Assembly (NCBI GenBank): GCA_903877645.1 | Contig: CAIRES010000057.1 | Location: 1-56,332, forward strand | Source: an uncultured Bacteroidota bacterium | Lineage (GTDB): Bacteria > Bacteroidota > Bacteroidia > Chitinophagales > Chitinophagaceae | Length of the DNA stretch: 56,332 bases | Direction: 5' to 3' | Part shown: positions 35,538-44,078 of the stretch, piece after piece | How the letters are laid out: each line of letters starts with the position of its first letter | How positions within the stretch are numbered: the first letter of the stretch is position 1 | The notes under the pieces: generated by a model | What the model was told of the DNA's origin: nothing | Seen by the model: the letters and a program-made list of their open reading frames with translations, nothing else | Databases searched by the model: none | Translations under genes and position numbers: made by a program

Positions 35538-35645
35538 TTTGAAACAGAATTTGCATCCCCGAACCTGGAACCTGGGATTTGGAACTTGGAATTTGGAATT
35601 TGTCCCGATAGCCATCGGGATGGAACTTGGGATTTGGACCCCGGA
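35538..35645. repeat. GGAACTTGGAATTTGG-type low-complexity region
   Basis: Imperfect tandem words (ACCTGGGATTTGGAACTTGG, GAATTTGGAATTTG and so on) interrupted by a CCCGATAGC/ATCGGG hairpin. It lies between convergent genes. No gene or terminator is clear. Confidence 0.55.
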
Positions 35646-35649
35646 ATTT

Positions 35650-36069
35650 CTAAATCGCCCTCATCCTGTTATTCTTCGCATTATCCTCCACCTCTGCCAG
35701 TCCCAGCGCCTCCATCAGTGGCGGTAGGTACATACCAAAGCGGCCGCGTAGTCCCTTCTTCAGTCCATACCAGCCGCCCACCGGGTTGCTCTCAGATCTG
35801 CCCCATGCTTCCACTGTTCCTTCAGCGGCAGGTTTCTGTTCATCGGCACTGCCCAGCAGCATCCAGTCACCATGCTTCTTCAGCATAGCGTGCAGGTCGT
35901 TAATGCAGCGCAGGTCGTACTTTAGGGTAGTGCTGCCTACTGTGCAAACGAGCACCGCCGGGTCTGCCGCCTCGTCCTTGTACATGGTATATGCCGATGT
36001 GCCGGGTGGGGTAGTCAGTTCCCATGGGCTGTCTTTAGTGCCCTTGCCGTTTACTTTTATTTTAGCCAT
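35650..36069 (-). CDS. Conserved small protein (DUF6855-like)
   Basis: 139 residues from MAKIKVNGKG; a slightly earlier ATG (36078) adds three residues. The sequence is cytoplasmic and very polar, with DLHAMLKKHGDWMLLGSADE, GTVEAWGRSE, NPVGGWYGLKKGLRGRFG and an ending NNRMRAI that I remember as highly conserved in a family called DUF6855, with unknown function. It is single in its orientation between two plus-strand genes. Confidence 0.75.
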   Translation of the reverse strand: MAKIKVNGKGTKDSPWELTTPPGTSAYTMYKDEAADPAVLVCTVGSTTLKYDLRCINDLHAMLKKHGDWMLLGSADEQKPAAEGTVEAWGRSESNPVGGWYGLKKGLRGRFGMYLPPLMEALGLAEVEDNAKNNRMRAI

Positions 36070-36126
36070 AATGTGCAATTGTCTTATAAATATACAAAAG
36101 CTGGGATAAATAATGCGCCTGCTACA

Positions 36127-36134
36127 TTATGTTT
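36127..36134 (+). promoter_or_regulatory. -7 box (TATGTTTG) overlapping a false start
   Basis: Exact TAnnTTTG. The ATG at 36129, which would give the longest frame of the next gene, lies inside the box, so the real start must be later. Confidence 0.6.
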
Positions 36135-36152
36135 GCACTTTCAAAAATGCTC

Positions 36153-37919
36153 ATGAGAAAACTTCACTTAATATTTATCTGCCTGTCTGTAATATATATG
36201 AATGCTGCCACAGCCACACCCAATACATCAGCCGATAAAAACTTCAATGCCTACAAAGAGCGCTTCATCCTCGCCATGTGGAAGGTATACCCCGCCTGGG
36301 CCAGCAGTGTTGGTTATCATAAATACGACGATGTACTCGTAGTGCCAGACGAGGCTTCGCGCGAAAAGGAACTTGCGTTCTGTAAAGCCAATCTCGACTC
36401 GCTTCAAAAATACCCACTTACCAATCTCACCGATGCTAACAAAATAGACTACCACCTTGTAGAGAACCAACTGAAGTATGCTATATGGGGCATCAAAGAG
36501 CAAAAGTCTTACGAATGGGACCCATCAGGCTACAACGTATCCGGCGGTTTCGCCGATATGCTGGGCAATGACTATGAAAATATTGATAGTCGCCTGCGCA
36601 ATTTCTATACCCGCATGGCCTCCATTCCGGCCTACTATGTCGCTGCAAAGAACAATATTAAGAACCCCACCAAAGAGCATACGGCACTGGCCATAGAACA
36701 AAGCCTGGGTGGTCTCTCCGTTTTTCAGCAGGATCTGCCCGATGCCCTGAAGAAGTCGCACCTTACCGACAAAGAGAAAGCGAAGATGATGGACCGCGCC
36801 GGCATATCAGTGGATGTCATCAACAGTTATGTGGCATGGCTCAAAGCATTGAAGAACGACAACCCCCGCAGTTGCCGCCTCGGCAAGGAGCTATACGAAA
36901 AGAAGTTCGGTTACGAGATCCAATCCGGCTACACGGCAGATGCTATCTACGAAAAAGCGCAGGCCCACAAGCTGGAGCTGCACGATAAAATGTACGAGCT
37001 CACCAAACAACTGTGGCCGAAATATTGCGCCGGCAAAGACATGCCCGCACACAAACTAAAAGCCATCAGGCAAATGATCGATGCACTTTCTGTAAATCAT
37101 GTGCAGCCCGATTCCTTCCAGTCGGCGATAGAGCATCAGTTGCCCGAATTGGTGGCCTTCATCAAAAACAAGAACCTTATTTACATAGACCCATCCAAGC
37201 CGTTGGTGGTGCGCAAAGAGCCCGATTACATGGCCGGCGTAGCCGGTGCATCCATCAATGCTCCCGGCCCTTACGATAAGAACGGCAACACCTACTACAA
37301 TGTAGGCAGCCTTGCCGGCTGGAGCAAAGAAAAGGCCGAAAGTTACCTGCGTGAGTACAACCATTACATTATGCAGATACTCAATATCCATGAGGCTATC
37401 CCCGGCCACTATACGCAACTGGTGTATGCCAATCGCTCACCCAGCATCATCAAGTCCATACTCGGCAACAACGCCATGATCGAAGGTTGGGCAGTATACA
37501 CCGAGCGCATGATGCTGGAGAACGGCTACGATGGCGACCGTGGCGTGAACTCCACAGAAGCATCTCCCGAGATGTGGCTCATGTACTACAAATGGAACCT
37601 CCGCAGCACCTGCAACACCATCCTCGACAACAGCGTGCATACCCGCAACATGACCAAAGAAGAAGCTATGAACCTGCTCGTAAACGAAGCTTTCCAGCAG
37701 CAGGCCGAAGCCGAAGGCAAGTGGCGCCGCGTATCAGTAACCCAGGTGCAGCTATGCTGCTACTTCACCGGCTACACCGAGATATATGACCTGCGCAATG
37801 AACTCAAAGATAAAATGAAAAGCAGCTTCAACCTCAAAGACTTTCACGAACACTTCCTGGGTTACGGCAGTGCCCCGGTGAAATACATCAGGCAGATGAT
37901 GCTACAAGAGAAGAAATAG
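36153..37919 (+). CDS. DUF885 family secreted protein, zinc-peptidase-like (paralog 2)
   Basis: 588 residues from the ATG at 36153 (36147 is a two-codon-longer alternative). The longer start at 36129 is rejected because it falls in the promoter box. A signal peptide (ending AATA) is present without a lipobox, so this paralog is periplasmic or secreted, unlike the lipoprotein at 23978-25759. The metal motif reads HEAIPGHY (about 411-418), with the last His replaced by Tyr, and the second motif EGWAVYTER at about 445. Both paralogs share the same fold order. The substitution suggests a different substrate or weaker metal binding. Confidence 0.88.
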   Translation: MRKLHLIFICLSVIYMNAATATPNTSADKNFNAYKERFILAMWKVYPAWASSVGYHKYDDVLVVPDEASREKELAFCKANLDSLQKYPLTNLTDANKIDYHLVENQLKYAIWGIKEQKSYEWDPSGYNVSGGFADMLGNDYENIDSRLRNFYTRMASIPAYYVAAKNNIKNPTKEHTALAIEQSLGGLSVFQQDLPDALKKSHLTDKEKAKMMDRAGISVDVINSYVAWLKALKNDNPRSCRLGKELYEKKFGYEIQSGYTADAIYEKAQAHKLELHDKMYELTKQLWPKYCAGKDMPAHKLKAIRQMIDALSVNHVQPDSFQSAIEHQLPELVAFIKNKNLIYIDPSKPLVVRKEPDYMAGVAGASINAPGPYDKNGNTYYNVGSLAGWSKEKAESYLREYNHYIMQILNIHEAIPGHYTQLVYANRSPSIIKSILGNNAMIEGWAVYTERMMLENGYDGDRGVNSTEASPEMWLMYYKWNLRSTCNTILDNSVHTRNMTKEEAMNLLVNEAFQQQAEAEGKWRRVSVTQVQLCCYFTGYTEIYDLRNELKDKMKSSFNLKDFHEHFLGYGSAPVKYIRQMMLQEKK

Positions 37920-38245
37920 AAACAGGCAGGTAGCTATTGAAATAACACCCGTAACCACGGCCTTTAGGCCGTGGTTAAGCAAAAAATGAGAATGGCTTTA
38001 GCCGAAATCCTCGCGGGGATGGGTTATCTAATGACTATTGTAAACAGTTATTGTATATTACTTTATGTAACCGAAAGGCAAACCATTAGGAGCGTTAGCT
38101 ATGTCTTGGTAAATATTATTCGCTATATTGAATTATATCCGGAAAATGAGGGCGGTAAACAACATCTCCCTTTAGGGCCGGGGTTTATTGGTAAATAAGT
38201 GCAGACAAAAATTGGAGAGTACTCCGTGGCTAAAAAAATAGATTC
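37920..38245. other. Intergenic region with a strong hairpin and 5' element
   Basis: No gene. TAACCACGGCC pairs with GGCCGTGGTTA at 37952-37977, a perfect stem with a short TTTA loop; it may be a terminator without a U run or a palindromic repeat. GGCTTTAGCC-like words follow at about 37994. The end of the region holds copy 1 of the leader element (38163-38200). Confidence 0.6.
38163..38200 (+). repeat. Leader repeat element, copy 1
   Basis: TCCCTTTAGGG hairpin followed by CGGGGTTTATTGGTAAATAA. Similar words occur at 39528-39566 and 44021-44060, each shortly before a plus-strand start codon (here 45 bases before 38246). Confidence 0.7.
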
Positions 38246-39505
38246 ATGAAAAATAAACTACACATTTTACTGGCACTGGTGATCCTGCTATGCGGCACGG
38301 CCCGCGCCACCAAAAGAACGGTACTCTTTATAGGTAACAGTTACACCTATACCAACACAATGCCGGCCATGCTACAGGCATTTGCCGCCGCCAAAGGCGA
38401 TACACTCGTATTCGCACAATCTGATCCCGGTGGCTATACGTTTGCACAGCACAGTGTCTATGCGCCTACTATTTCACTCATTTTCTCACAGCCATGGGAT
38501 GTAGTAGTGCTGCAGGAGCAAAGTCAGCTCCCCGCTTTTCCGCCTGCACAGGTGGACACTGAGGTATATCCGTATGCACATATACTCGACAGCATGATCC
38601 ATGCCAACGACACCTGCACCCAAACCCTGTTCCTGATGACGTGGGGCCACGCTGATGGTGATCCGTCAAATTGCGCGTTCTATCCACCTATTTGCACCTA
38701 CAACGGCATGCAGCAAAGCCTGCGTGAGAGCTACCTGCAAATGGCCCTCGATAACCATGCCGATGTTGCCCCTGTAGGTGCCGCGTGGAAAGTGGAACGG
38801 GATAGCTTCCCCGGCCTCTGGCTCTACCAGACAGATAGTATACACCCTGTAGTGGCAGGCTCTTACCTCGAAACAACGGTACTTTATGCATCCATATTCC
38901 ACAAGCCTGCCTTAGGCTGCACCTATTTCGATGGCCTTGCCGCTTCCGATGCACACACCCTGCAGCGCCTCGCCGATAAAGTAGTGCTCGATAGCATTGC
39001 CACCTGGCAGCAATATGGCCATTATCCTTATGCAGGCTTCTCTTACTCAGCATCAGGCACTTCTGTTACGTTCACAAACGACGAGCCGGTCACATCCACG
39101 CACAACTGGTCCTTTGGCGATGCAACTTCATCCACATCCGCAAACCCAACGCACGTTTATGCTGGCACAGGGGTATATGTGGTATCACATACAGTCACCA
39201 CCGCCTGCTTCTCCGAAACACTTACCGATACATTGCACATCGGCACCACAGGTGTTTCAAGCGTATTGGATGCAATAACCCCTATCCGCATATCGCAATT
39301 GGGTGGTGGAGCAGTGTCTATCGAAGCGCCAATAGTAAATGCCTATGATATGCTTGATGTTTACGATGCACAGGGTAGGAGCGTGGGTCATTATTCATTT
39401 ACAGGCAACAAAGCCACTTTGAACCTAACCCCCGGCCTCTACATCTACAACGCTACCTCAAAAGATCAGGGTCTTTCAACGCGCGGCAAGTTTGTAGCCT
39501 ATTGA
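38246..39505 (+). CDS. Secreted SGNH-hydrolase-like protein with PKD and T9SS domains
   Basis: 419 residues. A signal peptide (ending ARA) leads to an esterase-like domain: VLFIGNSYTYTNTMP (26-40) with S32 as candidate nucleophile in the GNS block, GGYTFAQH, and DSIHPVVAGSYL (about 197-208) supplying the Asp-x-x-His pair. This resembles the DUF4886/SGNH family. A single PKD domain follows (about 255-335, WSFGDA) and then a T9SS type A tail (LDVYDAQGRSVGHYS ... GKFVAY). It is likely a surface esterase acting on a polysaccharide or lipid; the substrate is unknown. Confidence 0.85.
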   Translation: MKNKLHILLALVILLCGTARATKRTVLFIGNSYTYTNTMPAMLQAFAAAKGDTLVFAQSDPGGYTFAQHSVYAPTISLIFSQPWDVVVLQEQSQLPAFPPAQVDTEVYPYAHILDSMIHANDTCTQTLFLMTWGHADGDPSNCAFYPPICTYNGMQQSLRESYLQMALDNHADVAPVGAAWKVERDSFPGLWLYQTDSIHPVVAGSYLETTVLYASIFHKPALGCTYFDGLAASDAHTLQRLADKVVLDSIATWQQYGHYPYAGFSYSASGTSVTFTNDEPVTSTHNWSFGDATSSTSANPTHVYAGTGVYVVSHTVTTACFSETLTDTLHIGTTGVSSVLDAITPIRISQLGGGAVSIEAPIVNAYDMLDVYDAQGRSVGHYSFTGNKATLNLTPGLYIYNATSKDQGLSTRGKFVAY

Positions 39506-39527
39506 TTTTAAAAATAATAGTTAAATA

Positions 39528-39566
39528 TCACCTCCCTTTAGGGTCGGGGTACTTATTTGCTTAATA
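39528..39566 (+). repeat. Leader repeat element, copy 2
   Basis: CACCTCCCTTTAGGG then TCGGGGTACTTATTTGC. It ends 7 bases before the ATG of the VOC gene. Confidence 0.7.
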
Positions 39567-39573
39567 TTGTTTC

Positions 39574-39948
39574 ATGAGTATAAACCTCCAGGGCCTGCGC
39601 ACAGCAGGATATAAAGTAGGCAACCTTGCCGAAGCCAAAGTATGGTACACCAAAGCATTGGGCATAAAGCCTTATTTCGACGAGCCATTCTACGTGGGCT
39701 TCAATGTAGCGGGCTATGAACTGGGCCTGCAGCCCGAGGATAGCAAAGATGAACCCAAAACAGTGAATGCTGTACCCTACTGGGGTGTTGACAATGTAAA
39801 AGCCGCATACGACGAGCTGCTCGCACTCGGTGCCACACCATTCGAGGAACCGGGAGATGTAGGCGGCGACATAATGGTAGCCACCGTCCTCGATCCGTGG
39901 GGCAATGCCTTCGGCCTGATATATAACCCACACTTCTCTCTTAAATAG
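39574..39948 (+). CDS. VOC (glyoxalase/bleomycin-resistance) family protein
   Basis: 124 residues forming one vicinal-oxygen-chelate module pair: AEAKVWYTKALGIKPYFD at the start, GYELGLQP, a middle VDNVKAAYDELLALGATPFEEP, and DPWGNAFGLIYNPHF at the end with the usual last metal ligand region. Substrates of such short members (glyoxalase-like, antibiotic-binding) cannot be inferred. It is convergent with the AsmA gene, with a perfect hairpin terminator between. Confidence 0.9.
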   Translation: MSINLQGLRTAGYKVGNLAEAKVWYTKALGIKPYFDEPFYVGFNVAGYELGLQPEDSKDEPKTVNAVPYWGVDNVKAAYDELLALGATPFEEPGDVGGDIMVATVLDPWGNAFGLIYNPHFSLK

Positions 39949-39961
39949 ACGAACTGCTTTA

Positions 39962-40002
39962 TAAAACAAGAAGCCGCTCTCATCGAGCGGCTTCTTGTTT
40001 TA
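39962..40002. terminator. Bidirectional intrinsic terminator
   Basis: An 18-bp perfect stem (39962-39979 with 39985-40002) around a TCATC loop, flanked by A4 and T4 runs on each side. It ends both the VOC gene and the convergent AsmA gene. Confidence 0.93.
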
Positions 40003-40019
40003 TGGCAGTTAGATGGAGG

Positions 40020-42698
40020 CTATTTGAATAAACCCTTCAGTCCTTTCTTCACATTATCACCCGCATTCTTGATCACGTCATTCTTCTTTTTCGACGTATC
40101 ACTTCCGCCACCGAGCAGTTGTTTCTTCAGCTCATCTTTAGCCTGGCTTACCACCTGTGTTTTTATCGCTTTCACAGTATCTCTTACTACGTTCTTTACG
40201 CTGTCTACTTTCTTCGTTACTTCTGCCTTTATTTCATCCTTCACTGCGCTTACTGCGTCGCCGGCTACGCTTTTTAGATTGGTTTCTATCTTGGGGCTGG
40301 TCATGGTGCCACCTATCGTTACGGTAAGGTTCACCTTGTCGCCCAGCTTCACAGGTACGCCCTTGCTGGTTGCCTGGCTCACAAGGCCATTCACCATATT
40401 ATTGGCTTCACCACCCATCATTGAGCGCGGCACACTCAGGTTCACACCATACTTTATGGTCTGGTCAAAGCCATGGCTGCCTGCTATCTCCGCATCTATA
40501 TCGCCTATCTTCATTTTGTAAGGCTGTACGGTCACGCGGCCATTTTCAAACGAGAAAGACTCTTTCACATTATCCAGTTTTATGGTCTTGAACTGCGTCA
40601 GGTGCAGCTTATCTGCCAACTGGTCCGTAACAGGGAAGTTGCTCAGCATGCAGTTGATCAGCGACAGGTCGCCCTTGCCGGTAAGGGAGTTCATCACAGG
40701 CATCATATCGCCGCCCAGCTTGCCGGTCATGGTCAGGTTAGAGGTCACCTTGCCCGATACATACTTGGCAGCAGGCATCATCTTCTGCACTGTGTTGAAT
40801 GTAGTAAACGTCTTCTGCACATCAACACCGGTTACAGCATAGTCAAATTGTATATCCGGTGTTTTCTTGTCGGTCTTGGTGGAGTAGAAGCCATCTATTT
40901 TCAATGTGCCATCAAGGCCATTGCCTGTTACGCTTTGCAGGTTCACGATCTCGTTGCGGATGATCAGGCTGCCCTTTACATTAGTCAGCGTCAGGTTGTC
41001 ATACTTCAGTGAGCCTACTTCTGCTGTTAAAGATATATCCAGGTTAGAAGGTACAAGGAATGGCGCAGTAGACGGCTTGGCAGCCGGGGCATTTGCTGCA
41101 GGTGCAGTAGTAGCCGGTGCCGATGAAGTACCCATCCACTTGTTCGCATCTATCTTATCTGCGCTGAAGTGAAATGCGCCACTTAGTGCCTCATTATGCA
41201 GGTAGTAGCCCAGCAGGTTGTTGATGCCGCCATCGCCTGCAAATGTCGTTTGCATATACTTGCCTTTCATGTTCGATACGGTTACATTCTTCGGATTGAA
41301 GGTCAGCACCAGGCTATACAGGTCCACACCATCAGGGTAGTCCTTGGCCACATAAGAAAGGTTGTTGATGCTGATCGTGCCTGCGGCATCCAGCTTATCA
41401 TACGCCTGTTTCTTGGCATCTGCTATAGATCCCTTTACCGATACGTCGGCGCTCACAGTACCCGCAAGTTTGGTGCCGGCGTCCAGCTTCACAAATTGCT
41501 GTACCTGCGCCAGGTTCACGCTGCCCTTGGCCGATGCGTCTATCCACTGGTTGCTCACCGGTGTCTTCATCAGCATCCGGAAGTCGAACGGCTGCCCGCC
41601 CAGGTTTAGGTGGCATTGCGACAGGTTCACCACGGCGTGGTCGGTCACACCATCCGGGTTGGTTACTTCCAGCTTCACCTGTATGTCCGATACCTTTTGT
41701 GGCAGGGCAGGGTATTGGAACGATCCGTCCTGTATACCAAGGTTCAGGCCATAGGCAGGTATCTGCTTTTTGTTGTACGTACCCTTTACATAGCCGTTCA
41801 GGTTCAGCTTGCCGCTTGTCTTGATGTCTTTAAAGTCAGCTGTGTAGATGCCCGGTACCAGAGAGAGTATGTCTTTAAAGTCATTGCTCGGTGTGTTGAA
41901 GGTAATGTCCATCACCATATTTTTGGTGTCCGGCATCTGCACAAAGCCCTTGGTCGAGAGCTTCAATCCGTTCAGTTGTATCTTCTCTGTATTGAAGGTA
42001 TACTTGTTGGTTTTGTTGTCTATACCCAGGTCCAGGTCCACGGAGGTCTTTACCTTATTGAGGTACGAAATATTGCCGTCAATGAAGGTAAGTGCATCAA
42101 TGGTCGTCTTGGTCGATAGCGTGAATGCATCGCTGGTAAAGTCGCCCGATCCGCTATGGTCCAGGTTCTCAATGATGGCGTGCATCTTGCCCTGCTGGTC
42201 GTTATACTCTATATAGCCGTTCTCTATGCTGTACTTGCGCAGCTTCATGGCAAATGGCTTTGATGGTGTTGTAGCAGCAGGCGTGGGTGGCGTTGGCTTG
42301 GTGATGTTCCAGTTGGCATTGCCGTCGGTATGCACAATGGCATGTATGCGTGGCGTGGCCAGTTCTATATTCAGTATATCATAGGTGCCGCTGATGGCCT
42401 TCATCAGGTCTACCGATACATCTATACTTTTGGCCGAGATCAGCGTATCATCTTTAAACGCATCCTTGCCCACTATGCTCAGCCCTTCTATGCTCACCGT
42501 CAGTTGCGGGAAGCTATGGAACAGGGTAATACCCACATCCTTAAAATCAGTGGTAGCATTCAGGTTATCGTTCATCTCCTTTTTCACCAGCGCCATGATC
42601 TTATCTTTAAAGAAGATAGGCACAAGAATAGCCGTAAGCAGGAATAGCCCGATGATGATTCCGATGGTAATAAAGAGACGCTTGATCAGTTTACTCAT
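40020..42698 (-). CDS. AsmA family protein
   Basis: 892 residues. An N-terminal membrane anchor (about 8-30, ILVPIFF) is followed by a long periplasmic domain of repeating beta-strand units: DVDLGIDNKTNKY, LDISLTAEVGSLKY, VQPYKMKIGDIDAEIAGSHGFDQTI. These are the features of AsmA-like/TamB-like lipid-transfer bridge proteins. An Ala/Pro-rich linker (about 540-560) and a final Lys-rich coil (about 815-885) are visible. It probably helps move phospholipids or assemble outer membrane proteins. It has its own 5' region and no operon partner. Confidence 0.88.
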   Translation of the reverse strand: MSKLIKRLFITIGIIIGLFLLTAILVPIFFKDKIMALVKKEMNDNLNATTDFKDVGITLFHSFPQLTVSIEGLSIVGKDAFKDDTLISAKSIDVSVDLMKAISGTYDILNIELATPRIHAIVHTDGNANWNITKPTPPTPAATTPSKPFAMKLRKYSIENGYIEYNDQQGKMHAIIENLDHSGSGDFTSDAFTLSTKTTIDALTFIDGNISYLNKVKTSVDLDLGIDNKTNKYTFNTEKIQLNGLKLSTKGFVQMPDTKNMVMDITFNTPSNDFKDILSLVPGIYTADFKDIKTSGKLNLNGYVKGTYNKKQIPAYGLNLGIQDGSFQYPALPQKVSDIQVKLEVTNPDGVTDHAVVNLSQCHLNLGGQPFDFRMLMKTPVSNQWIDASAKGSVNLAQVQQFVKLDAGTKLAGTVSADVSVKGSIADAKKQAYDKLDAAGTISINNLSYVAKDYPDGVDLYSLVLTFNPKNVTVSNMKGKYMQTTFAGDGGINNLLGYYLHNEALSGAFHFSADKIDANKWMGTSSAPATTAPAANAPAAKPSTAPFLVPSNLDISLTAEVGSLKYDNLTLTNVKGSLIIRNEIVNLQSVTGNGLDGTLKIDGFYSTKTDKKTPDIQFDYAVTGVDVQKTFTTFNTVQKMMPAAKYVSGKVTSNLTMTGKLGGDMMPVMNSLTGKGDLSLINCMLSNFPVTDQLADKLHLTQFKTIKLDNVKESFSFENGRVTVQPYKMKIGDIDAEIAGSHGFDQTIKYGVNLSVPRSMMGGEANNMVNGLVSQATSKGVPVKLGDKVNLTVTIGGTMTSPKIETNLKSVAGDAVSAVKDEIKAEVTKKVDSVKNVVRDTVKAIKTQVVSQAKDELKKQLLGGGSDTSKKKNDVIKNAGDNVKKGLKGLFK

Positions 42699-42849
42699 AT
42701 TTTATATTTTGTAGTTATCTAACGGCAAAAATACCATCCTATTATTTAATAATGCTAAAAAATATACTACAAACTTTAAACTTTACCGTTTATTTAAGGT
42801 CTAACACCCTATCTTTTCCTCATATTATTCCCTTTTTAATCACCACTTA

Positions 42850-43788
42850 ATGCAAAGGTCATTTTCAGTCATTACGGTAGCGCTTATCGCGGCCATTGCT
42901 GTTTCTTCATGCGGCGGCTCCAAAAAAACAGTAAAAAGGGTAACCCCGGGGGCATGGCAGGCACAGCCCATCACTATAGATGGCTACAACAACGACTGGC
43001 CATCGCCTTACCCCGAATATGACGACAAGGCCATGCTGGGCTATTCGGTCTCTAATGATAAAGACAACATCTACATTACCGTAGAGACCGGCGACCCTGC
43101 TACCCAACTGAAGATACTGAAAGAAGGCCTCACAGTATGGATAGACCGGAAAGGCGATAAAGACGAAGTGACGGCCATCAATTATCCCATTCCTGTGCCA
43201 GAGGAGCGGAACACCGGCACAGCCAAACATGATGCCAGCCGCCCGTCTAATATGAAGATGCAGCAGGGGCAAAGTCCATCAGCTAATACTGCCGATAAGC
43301 GCCGCATGGACCTCGAAGACCGCGTGCGGCGCATGCTGCCCAATGCCAATGAGTACTCCCTGCAGGGCTTTAAGAGCTGCAACCTGCAGTTTCCCATCCT
43401 GCAAAGAGACTCCTGCGGCATCATTGTCGGCATGGCGCTCGATAGCGATAATGAGCTGGTGTGGGAAGCCACCATACCGTTCAAGGCATTCTACTTCAAA
43501 AACGAGATCACCCGTGCCGACAGGGGCAAGTCCATCAGTATTTGCTTTGAGACCACCGGCGAAAAACGGCCTGCCGGGCAGGGTAGTGGCGGCAATCATA
43601 GCGGCGGAGGTGGCAGCGGCATGAGGCCAAGTATGGGCATGGGTGGCATGGGAATGGGTATGGGTATGGGCGGTGGCGGTGGCCGTGGCGGCAATCGTAG
43701 CAATACACAAAATACTGCCGATAACCTTATGGACCCTATCTACAAAAGCACCAAAACCTACAAGAAATTCGGCCTGGCATTCCAGTAG
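42850..43788 (+). CDS. Lipoprotein with CBM9/DOMON-like domain and Gly/Met-rich tail
   Basis: 312 residues. A lipoprotein signal (AVSSC, C21) is followed by a beta-sandwich (about 33-235) opening with ITIDGYNNDWPSPYPEYDDKAMLGYSVSND and DNIYITVET, the typical start of a CBM9/DOMON-like domain; later parts include VTAINYPIPVP and WEATIPFKAFYF. The region about 245-295 is very low complexity, Gly- and Met-rich (GMGMGMGMGGG-like), probably disordered, and could bind metal or cell wall. The function is unknown; a related group sits on extracellular redox or carbohydrate proteins. Confidence 0.82.
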   Translation: MQRSFSVITVALIAAIAVSSCGGSKKTVKRVTPGAWQAQPITIDGYNNDWPSPYPEYDDKAMLGYSVSNDKDNIYITVETGDPATQLKILKEGLTVWIDRKGDKDEVTAINYPIPVPEERNTGTAKHDASRPSNMKMQQGQSPSANTADKRRMDLEDRVRRMLPNANEYSLQGFKSCNLQFPILQRDSCGIIVGMALDSDNELVWEATIPFKAFYFKNEITRADRGKSISICFETTGEKRPAGQGSGGNHSGGGGSGMRPSMGMGGMGMGMGMGGGGGRGGNRSNTQNTADNLMDPIYKSTKTYKKFGLAFQ

Positions 43789-43820
43789 TTTTGCTACGTA
43801 CCTCTATGCTATCTCGCCGT

Positions 43821-43880
43821 AGGAATTCCCCCTTTAGCGATAGCCTTGTGGTTGGGCGAAGGGGGCAAGGGGGATGTTTT
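43821..43880. repeat. GGAATTCCCCC/GGGGGATGT palindromic element (reverse copy)
   Basis: It pairs by reverse complement with the element at 6787-6834: GGAATTCCCCCTT ... CGAAGGGGGCAAGGGGGATGT here, ACATCCCCCTTCG ... AAGGGGGAATTTCC there. It folds on itself around CCCCCTT and AAGGGGG. Confidence 0.65.
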
Positions 43881-44020
43881 CTCTCGCCGGTTTTTACTCA
43901 TTTTCAAGGAGTGTTTGTTTTCATACGCAAATCATAATATCTTTCCGTACAAAATAACTGCTCATTGTTGCTGATGTCCTTATGTATGTGATCGTATTCG
44001 TGCTTGCGCAGGGTGTGTGA

Positions 44021-44060
44021 TCACACCTCTCTTTAGGGATGGGGTTTATCGGCAAATGAG
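44021..44060 (+). repeat. Leader repeat element, copy 3
   Basis: CACACCTCTCTTTAGGGATGG then GGTTTATCGGCAAATGAG, ending 18 bases before the ATG of the TMTC-like gene. It is the third copy of the element seen at 38163 and 39528. Confidence 0.7.
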
Positions 44061-44078
44061 CGAATAAATTACCCTGCA

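Noticed and set aside
37971-38198. 75-codon plus-strand frame
   Set aside because: It overlaps a hairpin and the leader repeat, with no family or start signal.
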